Below are positions 1 to 5,267 of a stretch of 5,267 nt of DNA, piece after piece (within the stretch, counting starts at the first letter, position 1; every line of letters starts with the position of its first letter). Below the pieces are notes generated by a model that was given only the letters and a program-made list of their open reading frames with translations, ran no database searches and was not told the DNA's origin. The stretch lies in NCBI GenBank assembly GCA_003222935.1, contig QHXL01000001.1, forward strand, positions 1-5,267, in the 5' to 3' direction. Origin of the DNA: Acidobacteriota bacterium. GTDB taxonomy: Bacteria > Acidobacteriota > Blastocatellia > Pyrinomonadales > Pyrinomonadaceae. Both the position numbers and the translations under genes were made by a program.

Positions 1-1176
1 GTACTTGCCCTGGGCGCGAGCAGCTTCTGCCGCCTCAGCAGCTTTGACCGCATCCTTGTGTTGGTCGAGTGGAAAGTCGCGCACGACGAACTTAACCTGG
101 GCGCCAAATTCCGTTACCAGTCGATCAAATACTGATTGTTCCATCGCGCAACTCGGGCATTCAAAGTCGCTAAACTCCACGACTGTCACTTTGGCGTTCG
201 CATTCCCGCGCATTGGTTGCTCGTCTGTAGCGATTTTAAAAACTGGAGGATCAGGTGGAGTAAGGTAGATCTGGACGGCGGCATTCGCGCGGAGTTCTGT
301 TGCAAACGCCTGATTCAATTTTTGTTCTTCCAGCTGGGTGAGATACCCAACGATCTGAAGTTTGACCTTGTCGAAGTCACCAGTGATTCGCGCTTTATTG
401 GCATCGTAAAACACCTTGGCCTGTTGGTCAGTAATGATCGGAAGCTTTGCGCGAATTGCTTTTGAAAGAAGTGCGGCCGCAGTCGTGTTCTGCTTCTTCG
501 CTTCCTGCTCCAAAAGCATGTCGTTGATTCTCGTATCCAGATCTTGTTTACGAAGCGAGTAAACCTGATCCTGCACGGCGTAGATCAGCGGCTTGAGACT
601 CTCTTCGATGTCTCGCGATGTAATGGCCCGACTGTTAACTCGCGCAAAGATTCGATTCAACTCCATTTCGTTAACCGGAGGCGTCGCAGTCGAAGTCGTA
701 ACCGTGATGTTCGCGGTGTTGCGGAGTGCTGCGGCAAACTTTAATGCCTCGAATCGCTCTCGTTCTGATTTTAAAAGTAAGATGATCTGTGCTTTGACAG
801 TTTTGAAGTCATCAGGAATTCGATCTTTTCGCTGCTTGTAGAATTCTTCGGCCTCGGCCTCGGTCGGTTCCGCCACTCTGCCAATAACTTCGAGTTGCAC
901 GAGTTGCGCTGAAGTTAAGCCGCGTCTCTTTGCTTCGGCCTCAAGTAAGATTGAATTGATTTGTAAATCCAGTTCGGCCTCGCGTGCTTTAACGACTTCA
1001 TTCTGTAGCTCGCTGATTCTATTTTGCGCGTCACTTCCCAGTTCCTGCTTTGTGATCTTCACACCATTTACAACAGCCAAAACATTGACCTGCGGCTTGT
1101 CTTCACAACCGCAGGCGCCACCAAATTGCGGCGCGACGAGAAAAAGCAAATTGAACAGCAGCAGATAGAAGGTCAT
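1..1176 (-). CDS. Secreted protein with two SurA-like segments and a C-terminal DsbA-like thioredoxin domain (3' end outside window)
   Basis: 392 codons are visible, reading from ATG at 1176 to the window edge with no stop. An in-frame TAA lies five codons upstream, so this start is well fixed; the ribosome site (AAGAAG) is weak. Residues 1-21 are a hydrophobic export signal without basic residues. Cys22, after GGA, could be a lipobox cysteine, so the protein is probably secreted or membrane-anchored. Two similar SurA N-domain-like segments follow, about 31-160 (AVVNGVKITKQEL) and 175-304 (ARVNSRAITSRDI). From about 316 a thioredoxin_4/DsbA-like domain begins, with VVEFSDFECPSC; the redox CPSC is Cys340-Cys343, followed by the family-typical VRDFPLDQHKDA. 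The remainder, including the expected cis-proline loop, lies beyond the edge. The family suggests an extracytoplasmic thiol oxidoreductase or chaperone; the substrate is unknown. It follows hemB by 31 nt and is probably co-transcribed. Confidence 0.9.
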   Translation of the reverse strand, partial: MTFYLLLFNLLFLVAPQFGGACGCEDKPQVNVLAVVNGVKITKQELGSDAQNRISELQNEVVKAREAELDLQINSILLEAEAKRRGLTSAQLVQLEVIGRVAEPTEAEAEEFYKQRKDRIPDDFKTVKAQIILLLKSERERFEALKFAAALRNTANITVTTSTATPPVNEMELNRIFARVNSRAITSRDIEESLKPLIYAVQDQVYSLRKQDLDTRINDMLLEQEAKKQNTTAAALLSKAIRAKLPIITDQQAKVFYDANKARITGDFDKVKLQIVGYLTQLEEQKLNQAFATELRANAAVQIYLTPPDPPVFKIATDEQPMRGNANAKVTVVEFSDFECPSCAMEQSVFDRLVTEFGAQVKFVVRDFPLDQHKDAVKAAEAAEAARAQGKY

Positions 1177-1207
1177 GTTCTTCTTGGTTTAAGCCGCGTG
1201 TAAGCCG

Positions 1208-2185
1208 TCAGGCTTTTGCGAGTGCTTTGATGGCCTCGCGCGCGTAGTAAGTGAGTATGATGTCTGCGCCGGCGCGTTTGATGCTTGTCAACGTCTCCAG
1301 CATTACCCGTTCTTCATCGATCCAGCCTTTTTGAGCCGCAGCCTTGATCAGCGCATATTCGCCGGAGACGTGGTAGGCAGCTACGGGCACATCAAATCGA
1401 TCACGAACGGTCTTGATAATGTCGAGATAGACCGTGGCTGGTTTCACCATCAGGATGTCAGCACCCTCAGCATAGTCGAGATCCGCTTCACGCATCGCTT
1501 CACGCGCATTTGGTGGATCCATCTGGTAGGCCCGACGATCGCCAAATGCCGGCGCGCTATCTGCCGCCTCTCGAAACGGGCCATAAAACGCCGATGCATA
1601 CTTCACGGCGTAAGCCATGATGGCAATGTTCTCAAGACGAGCGTCGTCGAGCGTTTCACGGATCGCTCCGACCTGCCCGTCCATCATGGCGGAAGGCGCA
1701 ACCACGTCAGCGCCGGCCTCAGCCTGGCTCAAGGCTGTACGCGCAAGGAGTTCGAGCGACTCGTCGTTCAAAACTTCACCCTCGCGCACAACTCCGCAAT
1801 GGCCGTGCGAGGTATATTCACACAAACAAGTATCAGCCATGATCAGCATGTCAGGCGTTGCTTTACGAATCGACCGGATTGCTTGTTGCACCACGCCGTC
1901 ATCGGCATATGCGCCCGACGCAAGTTCATCCTTAGTTTCCGGCAGTCCAAAAAGGATGACGCTCTTTACACCCGCGTCGAAAGCTTGCGACGTTTCTTTC
2001 GTTACTTCGTCGACCGACAAGTTGAACACCCCTGGCATTGAAGAAACCTCGCGGCGAACATTAGTGCCGGCGCACACGAATAGTGGCAAAACAAAATCTG
2101 CGCTGGACAAGTGTGTTTCACGCACGAGGGAACGAAGTGTTGCAGATTTACGCAACCGTCGCGGTCGATGAAGAAGATTGGTCAA
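1208..2185 (-). CDS. hemB: Delta-aminolevulinic acid dehydratase (porphobilinogen synthase)
   Basis: Complete 325-residue cytoplasmic enzyme of normal family length. It condenses two 5-aminolevulinate molecules to porphobilinogen, the first common step of heme, chlorophyll and cobalamin synthesis. The metal-binding segment [15 protein letters not shown] carries Cys120, Cys122 and Cys130, which marks the zinc-dependent type rather than the aspartate-rich magnesium type. The two Schiff-base lysines are Lys195 ([15 protein letters not shown]) and Lys248 (LMVKPA). Glu233 sits where the allosteric magnesium ligand lies in the E. coli enzyme. The C-terminus [13 protein letters not shown] to [14 protein letters not shown] is canonical. 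The start is an unusual TTG: an in-frame TAA lies five codons upstream, AAGGA precedes the TTG by 9 nt, and the N-terminus [15 protein letters not shown] fits homologues. A MITE-like element begins 31 nt upstream. The SurA/DsbA-like gene follows closely. Confidence 0.97.
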   Translation of the reverse strand: MTNLLHRPRRLRKSATLRSLVRETHLSSADFVLPLFVCAGTNVRREVSSMPGVFNLSVDEVTKETSQAFDAGVKSVILFGLPETKDELASGAYADDGVVQQAIRSIRKATPDMLIMADTCLCEYTSHGHCGVVREGEVLNDESLELLARTALSQAEAGADVVAPSAMMDGQVGAIRETLDDARLENIAIMAYAVKYASAFYGPFREAADSAPAFGDRRAYQMDPPNAREAMREADLDYAEGADILMVKPATVYLDIIKTVRDRFDVPVAAYHVSGEYALIKAAAQKGWIDEERVMLETLTSIKRAGADIILTYYAREAIKALAKA

Positions 2186-2194
2186 TTGGATACT

Positions 2195-2199
2195 TCCTT
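2195..2199 (-). promoter_or_regulatory. Ribosome binding site deciding the TTG start of hemB
   Basis: AAGGA on the minus strand lies 9 nt before the TTG at 2185. Together with the in-frame TAA just upstream it supports TTG as the true start, since no ATG occurs near the N-terminus. Confidence 0.65.
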
Positions 2200-2215
2200 A
2201 AGAGTTGTTTCGGAA

Positions 2216-2345
2216 TAAAGAGATCATTTTCCAGATCTCATTTGACATTTTTCAACTGTCAAATTCGCTAACGAAGGTGATTTCTTGTTCACGATAGTGG
2301 TCCTTAGATCAGAAACCAATTGACATCTGAAAAATGATCTCTTTA
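2216..2345. mobile_element. MITE-like element with 29-nt terminal inverted repeats and TA ends
   Basis: Positions 2216-2244 and 2317-2345 are inverted repeats matching at 26 of 29 positions, and the outer 15 (TAAAGAGATCATTTT) are perfect. The 130-nt element encodes nothing recognisable. Its ends are TA on both sides, as expected if an IS630/Tc1-mariner-type transposase inserted it at a TA target; that family link is an inference. It fills most of the gap between the thioesterase and hemB. Its right end contains the TAA stop of the thioesterase (2345-2343, minus strand). No convincing hemB promoter is visible inside it. It could instead be a transcriptional regulatory palindrome, but the arm length and central spacing favour a transposon-derived element. 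Confidence 0.6.
2240..2264. repeat. Inner 8-bp palindrome inside the MITE-like element
   Basis: ATTTGACA (2240-2247) and TGTCAAAT (2257-2264) are perfect inverted repeats around a 9-nt AT-rich loop. The minus strand reads TTGACA at 2262-2257, a perfect -35 hexamer, but no good -10 lies 16-19 nt downstream. It is either a secondary hairpin of the element or an operator-like site; function is unknown. Confidence 0.45.
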
Positions 2346-2807
2346 CCACCGATGATACGCCGGATGTCCTGGTTTCACCGCTACAAACGTTCCGCGACCG
2401 ATAGCGCAAACCTTGTCATGCGCTATCAATTCACCCTCGACAATAGCCCGATCGTCAGTTGACTCCACTACGCGCGCTACGAGTCTTACGGGCGTATCTG
2501 TCGGTGTAGGTCTTAAAAGCTTTATTGAATACTCAGCCGTAACTGAGCACGGTGGTTTGTCGGCGCCGGTCTTCTGCATCAAATGCCAGGTTGCAGCCCA
2601 GTTGAGATGACAATCCAGCAGCGTTCCGATGATTCCACCGCATAGAATCCCTGGGAATGCCTCGTACTCCTCTTTCGGTTGCCACTCAGCGACAAGTTCA
2701 TTGCCGTTTGGAAAACTGCGGATGTGCAAGCCTTTAGCGTTAGCAGGACCACAACCGAAGCACGCATTGTTGGGCGCGTAGGTTTCCTGGATGCTTTTGT
2801 CTAACAT
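2343..2807 (-). CDS. PaaI-like hotdog-fold acyl-CoA thioesterase
   Basis: 154 residues from ATG at 2807. A single hotdog domain of the PaaI/4HBT thioesterase group, which hydrolyses acyl-CoA thioesters in the cytoplasm; substrate not determinable. The N-terminus shows CFGCGPANAKGL (Cys16, Cys19), a signature typical of this branch. The hotdog helix motif is PGILCGGIIGTLLDCHLNWAA (residues 52-72): the usual HGG histidine is Cys56 here, while Asp65 is in place as the likely catalytic acid. Then come SVTAEYSIKLLRPTP and the C-terminus GTFVAVKPGHPAYHRW, which looks complete. A longer start, GTG at 2831, is possible but would take its first eight residues from the neighbouring repeat hairpin, so ATG is preferred; no strong ribosome site precedes either. 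The ligase lies upstream on the same strand, separated by the repeat field. Confidence 0.88.
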   Translation of the reverse strand: MLDKSIQETYAPNNACFGCGPANAKGLHIRSFPNGNELVAEWQPKEEYEAFPGILCGGIIGTLLDCHLNWAATWHLMQKTGADKPPCSVTAEYSIKLLRPTPTDTPVRLVARVVESTDDRAIVEGELIAHDKVCAIGRGTFVAVKPGHPAYHRW

Positions 2808-2823
2808 GAGACTAAAGTTAGCC

Positions 2824-3065
2824 GATACCACCGACTTTAGTTGCGTGGAGCTTCAGTTTCTCGCTAGAAGGTTATCCTCAAGTAAACGCAGATACCACCG
2901 GCTTCAGCCGCGTGGAGCTTCAATTTCTCCCTAGGACTATGTCCTCAAGTAGCGGAGATACCACCGGCTTTAGCCGCGTGGAGCTTCAGTTTCTCGCTAG
3001 AAGGATGTCCTCAAGTAGCGGAGATACCACCGGCTTTAGCCGCGTGGAGCTTCAATTTCTCGCTA
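2824..3065 (+). repeat. Four direct copies of a 43-nt hairpin unit (forward arm of the repeat field)
   Basis: Units lie at 2824-2866, 2891-2933, 2957-2999 and 3023-3065, spaced 67, 66 and 66 nt. Each starts GATACCACCGGCTTYAGCCG and ends in CTA after a T-rich tail. The first half folds into CCAC-CGGC, a TTTA or TTCA loop, GCCG, a bulged C, and GTGG. The 23-24 nt linkers (2867-2890, 2934-2956, 3000-3022) are also similar to each other, sharing TCCTCAAGTA. The first unit differs most, with CGAC/GTTG in the stem. This stretch holds no credible gene; it separates the thioesterase from the ligase and may belong to a REP-like extragenic palindrome family. Confidence 0.9.
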
Positions 3066-3118
3066 CAGAGTCTGGTGCGCCTGGATCATACACTTCGATT
3101 AGATTCAGTCTTGGCCAA

Positions 3119-3291
3119 TAGCGCGAAGTTGAGACTCCACGCGGCTGAAGCCGGTGGTATCTTCAAAATCAAACGGCCGTGTGCTAGCGAGAAGTTGAGA
3201 CTCCATGCGGCTGAAGCCGGTGGTATCTTCAATCAAAGAGCCGTGTTCTAGCGCGAAGTTGAGACTCCACGCGGCTGAAGCCGGTGGTATC
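3119..3291 (-). repeat. Three inverted copies of the same 43-nt hairpin unit (reverse arm of the repeat field)
   Basis: Units lie at 3119-3161, 3185-3227 and 3249-3291, spaced 66 and 64 nt, and read in the opposite direction to the forward arm. The reverse complement of the first matches the forward unit at 3023-3065 at 38 of 43 positions without gaps. The hairpin stem is intact, with a TTCA loop in unit orientation; the middle copy has one C-to-T change (CCAT) at 3206. The linkers (3162-3184, 3228-3248) resemble each other, sharing GCCGTGT, but not the forward-arm linkers. The 53 nt between the arms (3066-3118) and the 31 nt up to the ligase stop (3292-3322) show no gene and no clear signal. 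Confidence 0.9.
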
Positions 3292-3322
3292 TGTGTTTCG
3301 ACGCTCTACTCAGACCCTCTCA

Positions 3323-4876
3323 CTACGCTCTTCTCTCGTTGTTCCGCAACTCTTGCCGCAACTTAAATCTTTGAATCTTCCCGGTGGCCGTGTACGGCAA
3401 CTCATCAACGAAAACATAAAGCCGGGGCTGTTTGAATCGTGGCAGCAACGTCGCGACCATCTCTCGTAACTCTTGCTCAAGCGATGTTGAATTCGATTCT
3501 ACCCCGTCCGAAACAACAAAAGCACACGCGCATGGAAGTTGATCGGAGTCAAAATCTTCTACCACTGCAACCTGTCGAACTCGGGCGTGACGAAGCAGGG
3601 CTCCCTCCACTTCAACCGGCGATACCCATTGTCCACTCGACTTAAAACAATCGTCGCTGCGTCCCATGTGAATCCAGTAACCTGACTTGTCACGTTGATA
3701 AAGATCTCCGGTTCTAACCCAGCCGTCGACAAAGGTCCGAGTAGTTTCCTCTGGACGTTCCCAGTAACCCAACGCCGCACTGCCCCCTTTGATCCAAAGA
3801 TTACCTTCGTTGCCGGCAACCAGTTCACCATATTCATCCAGGAGTCTCGCCTCGTATCCTTCAAGCAGCTTACCGGAGCTGCCATATTTCACATCGCCCG
3901 GATGATTCGACATGAACATATGCAGCATTTCTGTCGAGCCGATACCATCGAGTAACTGCACGCCGAATTCCTGTTCCCATTGTTCACCCAGATGAGCCGG
4001 CAATGCTTCACCAGCTGAGAGGCAGAGTCGCAAACTCGAGCAATCCAGTTTGTTGCCATTTCTGTGATTCTCGAGCAACAGGTTGTAGACCACTGGAACG
4101 CCAAAGAAGACCGTCGGACGGTTTTCGCGAAACACGCGACCAATAACTGCCGCCGTGGGTTTCTCGCCACACAGAATTGAAGTTGCACCGTTCAACAGGG
4201 GAAATGAAAAACTGTTCCCGAGTCCGTAGGCGAATGGGAGGCGCGACGAGGAGAACAAACGATCGGTTGTCGACAGATCGAGTACTTCATGACAGTACGT
4301 TTGGTTCGTATAGAAGATATGTGATTGAGAGTGAATGGCGCCCTTCGGTTCGCCGGTGCTCCCTGACGTGTAGAGGAAGAAGGCTGGCTGACTTGCCTCT
4401 GGCTCCGCAAACTCAGGCAGCTTCGAATTTGCCGCTTCGGCCTGTAGGTCCTGCAATATTCGATGTTTCGAGGGCCCGGTTGCTTCTTTACCCCGCGCTA
4501 CCACCACGACGTCCCGGAGTTGCTGCAATGTTTCAGTGGCACCTGTCAGCACTGTATTGCAGATGTCGGCCTCAACTACCGCAAAACGGCTTCCAGAGTT
4601 GTGAAGTATCGAACGCTGGTCCTTCACTGACAGGGCCATGTTAACGGGAACAGCGATTGCACCTAGCGACACTATGGCAATAAAAGCTTGCACAAACTCG
4701 GGTGAATCATGAAGCAGGATGGCAATTCGCTCGCCCCTTTCCACGCCTATCGAGTGGATCGCCTGAGCGGTCCTTATCGTTTCGATGCGAAGGTCGCCGT
4801 AGGAGATCTCACGACCACCGTAAGCGATTGCGGTCGAATCAGGATCGTTTTTGAAGATTGCTTGAAATAGATTCAT
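3323..4876 (-). CDS. AMP-forming acyl-CoA ligase, benzoate-CoA ligase-like
   Basis: Complete 517-residue ANL-superfamily enzyme that activates a carboxylic acid with ATP to an acyl-adenylate and transfers it to coenzyme A. Visible motifs in order: phosphate-binding loop YTSGSTGEPKG (169-179); LPFAYGLGNSFSFPLLNGAT (213-232), typical of the benzoate/4-hydroxybenzoate-CoA ligase branch; AGEALP (288-293); GIGSTEM (311-317); GWVRTGD (385-391) with the ATP-ribose aspartate; hinge GRSDD (405-409); KSSGQWVSPVEVEG (412-425); and TATGKIQR with catalytic Lys500. Length is normal. Substrate is uncertain: an aromatic acid is plausible, but other acids are possible. ATG at 4876 is preceded by a strong ribosome site located inside an inverted repeat. 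The downstream thioesterase could act on related CoA esters. The gene is divergent from the membrane-protein gene at 5000. Confidence 0.93.
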   Translation of the reverse strand: MNLFQAIFKNDPDSTAIAYGGREISYGDLRIETIRTAQAIHSIGVERGERIAILLHDSPEFVQAFIAIVSLGAIAVPVNMALSVKDQRSILHNSGSRFAVVEADICNTVLTGATETLQQLRDVVVVARGKEATGPSKHRILQDLQAEAANSKLPEFAEPEASQPAFFLYTSGSTGEPKGAIHSQSHIFYTNQTYCHEVLDLSTTDRLFSSSRLPFAYGLGNSFSFPLLNGATSILCGEKPTAAVIGRVFRENRPTVFFGVPVVYNLLLENHRNGNKLDCSSLRLCLSAGEALPAHLGEQWEQEFGVQLLDGIGSTEMLHMFMSNHPGDVKYGSSGKLLEGYEARLLDEYGELVAGNEGNLWIKGGSAALGYWERPEETTRTFVDGWVRTGDLYQRDKSGYWIHMGRSDDCFKSSGQWVSPVEVEGALLRHARVRQVAVVEDFDSDQLPCACAFVVSDGVESNSTSLEQELREMVATLLPRFKQPRLYVFVDELPYTATGKIQRFKLRQELRNNERRA

Positions 4877-4879
4877 CGG

Positions 4880-4887
4880 ACCACCTT
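4880..4887 (-). promoter_or_regulatory. Ribosome binding site of the ligase, inside the inverted-repeat arm
   Basis: The minus strand reads AAGGTGGT, one change from AAGGAGGT, ending 3 nt before ATG 4876. It is the outer end of the left arm of the inverted repeat. The mirrored copy on the plus strand (4974-4981) is 18 nt from ATG 5000, too far to serve the membrane-protein gene well. Confidence 0.7.
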
Positions 4888-4930
4888 GGAGTGCGGTGCC
4901 TTGTCACCGCTTTCTTAAAGAGTCTGCTTG

Positions 4931-4960
4931 ATTATTGGTCCTGTAACAAAGCGGTGACAA
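4931..4960 (-). promoter_or_regulatory. Possible sigma-70-type promoter for the ligase gene
   Basis: On the minus strand TTGTCA (4960-4955) and AATAAT (4936-4931) are separated by 18 nt; each hexamer matches the consensus at 5 of 6 positions. Transcription would begin near 4924 and give a leader of about 48 nt. The -35 is in the right arm and the -10 in the spacer of the inverted repeat. This is predicted by eye only. Confidence 0.35.
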
Positions 4961-4999
4961 GGCACCGCACTCCAAGGTGGTCTGCTAATCGGTGCACAA

Positions 5000-5267
5000 A
5001 TGGAAATACTGATAGTACTTCTGATTGTCCTGGCAATAGTGACACTTGTCGGGCACGGGATTTGGGTGCTTGTGACTGCGACCATAAACGCGGTAATTAA
5101 GGCTCCCGAGGCGGACCAGTCCGCCAATAGTATTCTGACCTGGCGCTGTGAGCTATGTGATGCTGACGTCTGCAGGTGTGAAACAGCGAAACCCTCCGCC
5201 GATCTAAATCGCGCTTTACGAAATCTCAATGTCACGCAAAGTGAGATTGATCGAGTTTACTATGAGG
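5000..5267 (+). CDS. Small membrane protein of unknown function (3' end outside window)
   Basis: 89 codons are open to the window edge. ATG at 5000 is the first ATG after in-frame stops at 4916 and 4955; only a weak GGTG (4991-4994) precedes it. Residues 3-29 are strongly hydrophobic (ILIVLLIVLAIVTLVGHGIW) and form one transmembrane helix or uncleaved signal anchor. A soluble part follows with four closely spaced cysteines (WRCELCDADVCRCE: Cys50, 53, 58, 60), perhaps a metal-binding or redox site, then a predicted helix, ADLNRALRNLNVTQSEIDRVYY. I do not recognise the family. Coding is supported by the sensible anchor-plus-soluble layout and the absence of stops, but the fragment is short. It is transcribed divergently from the ligase. 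Confidence 0.7.
   Translation, partial: MEILIVLLIVLAIVTLVGHGIWVLVTATINAVIKAPEADQSANSILTWRCELCDADVCRCETAKPSADLNRALRNLNVTQSEIDRVYYE

Larger units (their letters stand above)
4879..4982. repeat. REPIN-like perfect 35-nt inverted repeat
   Basis: The arms 4879-4913 and 4948-4982 are perfect reverse complements around a 34-nt spacer (4914-4947). Each arm also contains its own small palindrome, GCGGTG/CACCGC with a 6-nt loop (4893-4910 and 4951-4968). Two inverted single palindromes around a short spacer is the design of REP doublets (REPINs/BIMEs), which are moved by RAYT transposases in other bacteria; no RAYT gene is in this window. The element fills 104 of the 123 nt between the divergent ligase and membrane-protein starts. 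A MITE or a dedicated regulatory palindrome are alternatives. Confidence 0.85.

Noticed and set aside
1331..2041. Long plus-strand open frame of 236 codons
   Set aside because: It lies wholly antisense to the well-conserved hemB, and its translation has no recognisable domain. hemB motifs explain the region.
2216..2345. Rho-independent terminator for the thioesterase
   Set aside because: The arms are about 70 nt apart and AT-rich, with no compact GC stem followed by a T run.
2343..2831. Longer thioesterase with GTG start at 2831
   Set aside because: The extra eight residues come from the hairpin of the first repeat unit and do not resemble family N-termini; ATG 2807 gives the usual length.
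3085..3090. TATGAT on the minus strand between the two repeat arms as a thioesterase promoter -10
   Set aside because: No acceptable -35 hexamer lies 16-19 nt upstream, and the leader to the thioesterase would be over 250 nt of hairpins.
2912..3121. Plus-strand reading frame encoding a 22-residue peptide repeat
   Set aside because: It is open because the 66-nt period is a multiple of three. It starts at GTG inside a repeat, lacks a ribosome site, and the 67-nt first spacing breaks the frame, so it is most likely a by-product of the repeat.
2824..3291. CRISPR array
   Set aside because: The 43-nt repeats alternate with 21-24 nt linkers, but the linkers within an arm resemble each other instead of being unique, the orientation flips midway, and no cas gene is present.
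4875..4992. ATCGG (4875-4879 and 4988-4992) as a target-site duplication around the inverted repeat
   Set aside because: The right copy is 5 nt away from the arm end while the left overlaps it, so the placement is not symmetrical; a 5-nt match can be chance.

Overview
The window carries five protein-coding genes. Four lie on the minus strand: an acyl-CoA ligase, a hotdog thioesterase, hemB and a secreted SurA-like/DsbA-like protein that runs off the left edge. One lies on the plus strand at the right edge: a small membrane protein of unknown function, cut by the window end. Moderate GC, the combined SurA-like/DsbA-like protein, the PaaI-type thioesterase with a CxxC N-terminus, and many short palindromic repeats fit a soil-type Acidobacteriota (perhaps Blastocatellia). 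This placement is an inference from protein style and was not tested.

Layout from left to right. Positions 1-1176 (minus) encode a secreted or lipid-anchored protein with two tandem SurA-like segments followed by a thioredoxin fold with a CPSC active site. Positions 1208-2185 (minus) are hemB, porphobilinogen synthase, only 31 nt upstream of that gene and probably in the same transcript. Positions 2216-2345 hold a 130-nt element with 29-nt terminal inverted repeats ending in TA, which looks like a MITE and provides the stop codon of the next gene. Positions 2343-2807 (minus) are a PaaI-like thioesterase. Positions 2824-3291 are a repeat field: seven copies of one 43-nt hairpin unit, four in one orientation and three inverted, at a period of 64-67 nt. 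Positions 3323-4876 (minus) are a benzoate-CoA-ligase-like AMP-forming enzyme. Positions 4879-4982 are a perfect 35-nt inverted repeat (REPIN-like) filling most of the divergent intergenic region. The membrane protein begins at 5000.

The ligase and thioesterase could act on the same class of acyl- or aroyl-CoA, one making and one hydrolysing the thioester. hemB supplies tetrapyrrole precursor, and the SurA/DsbA-like protein probably works on folding and disulfides outside the cytoplasm. No further pathway link can be read from the window.

The most striking feature is not a gene. All three longer intergenic gaps are almost completely filled by three unrelated palindromic repeat elements, and these appear to have contributed a stop codon, a ribosome binding site and possibly a promoter to their neighbours.
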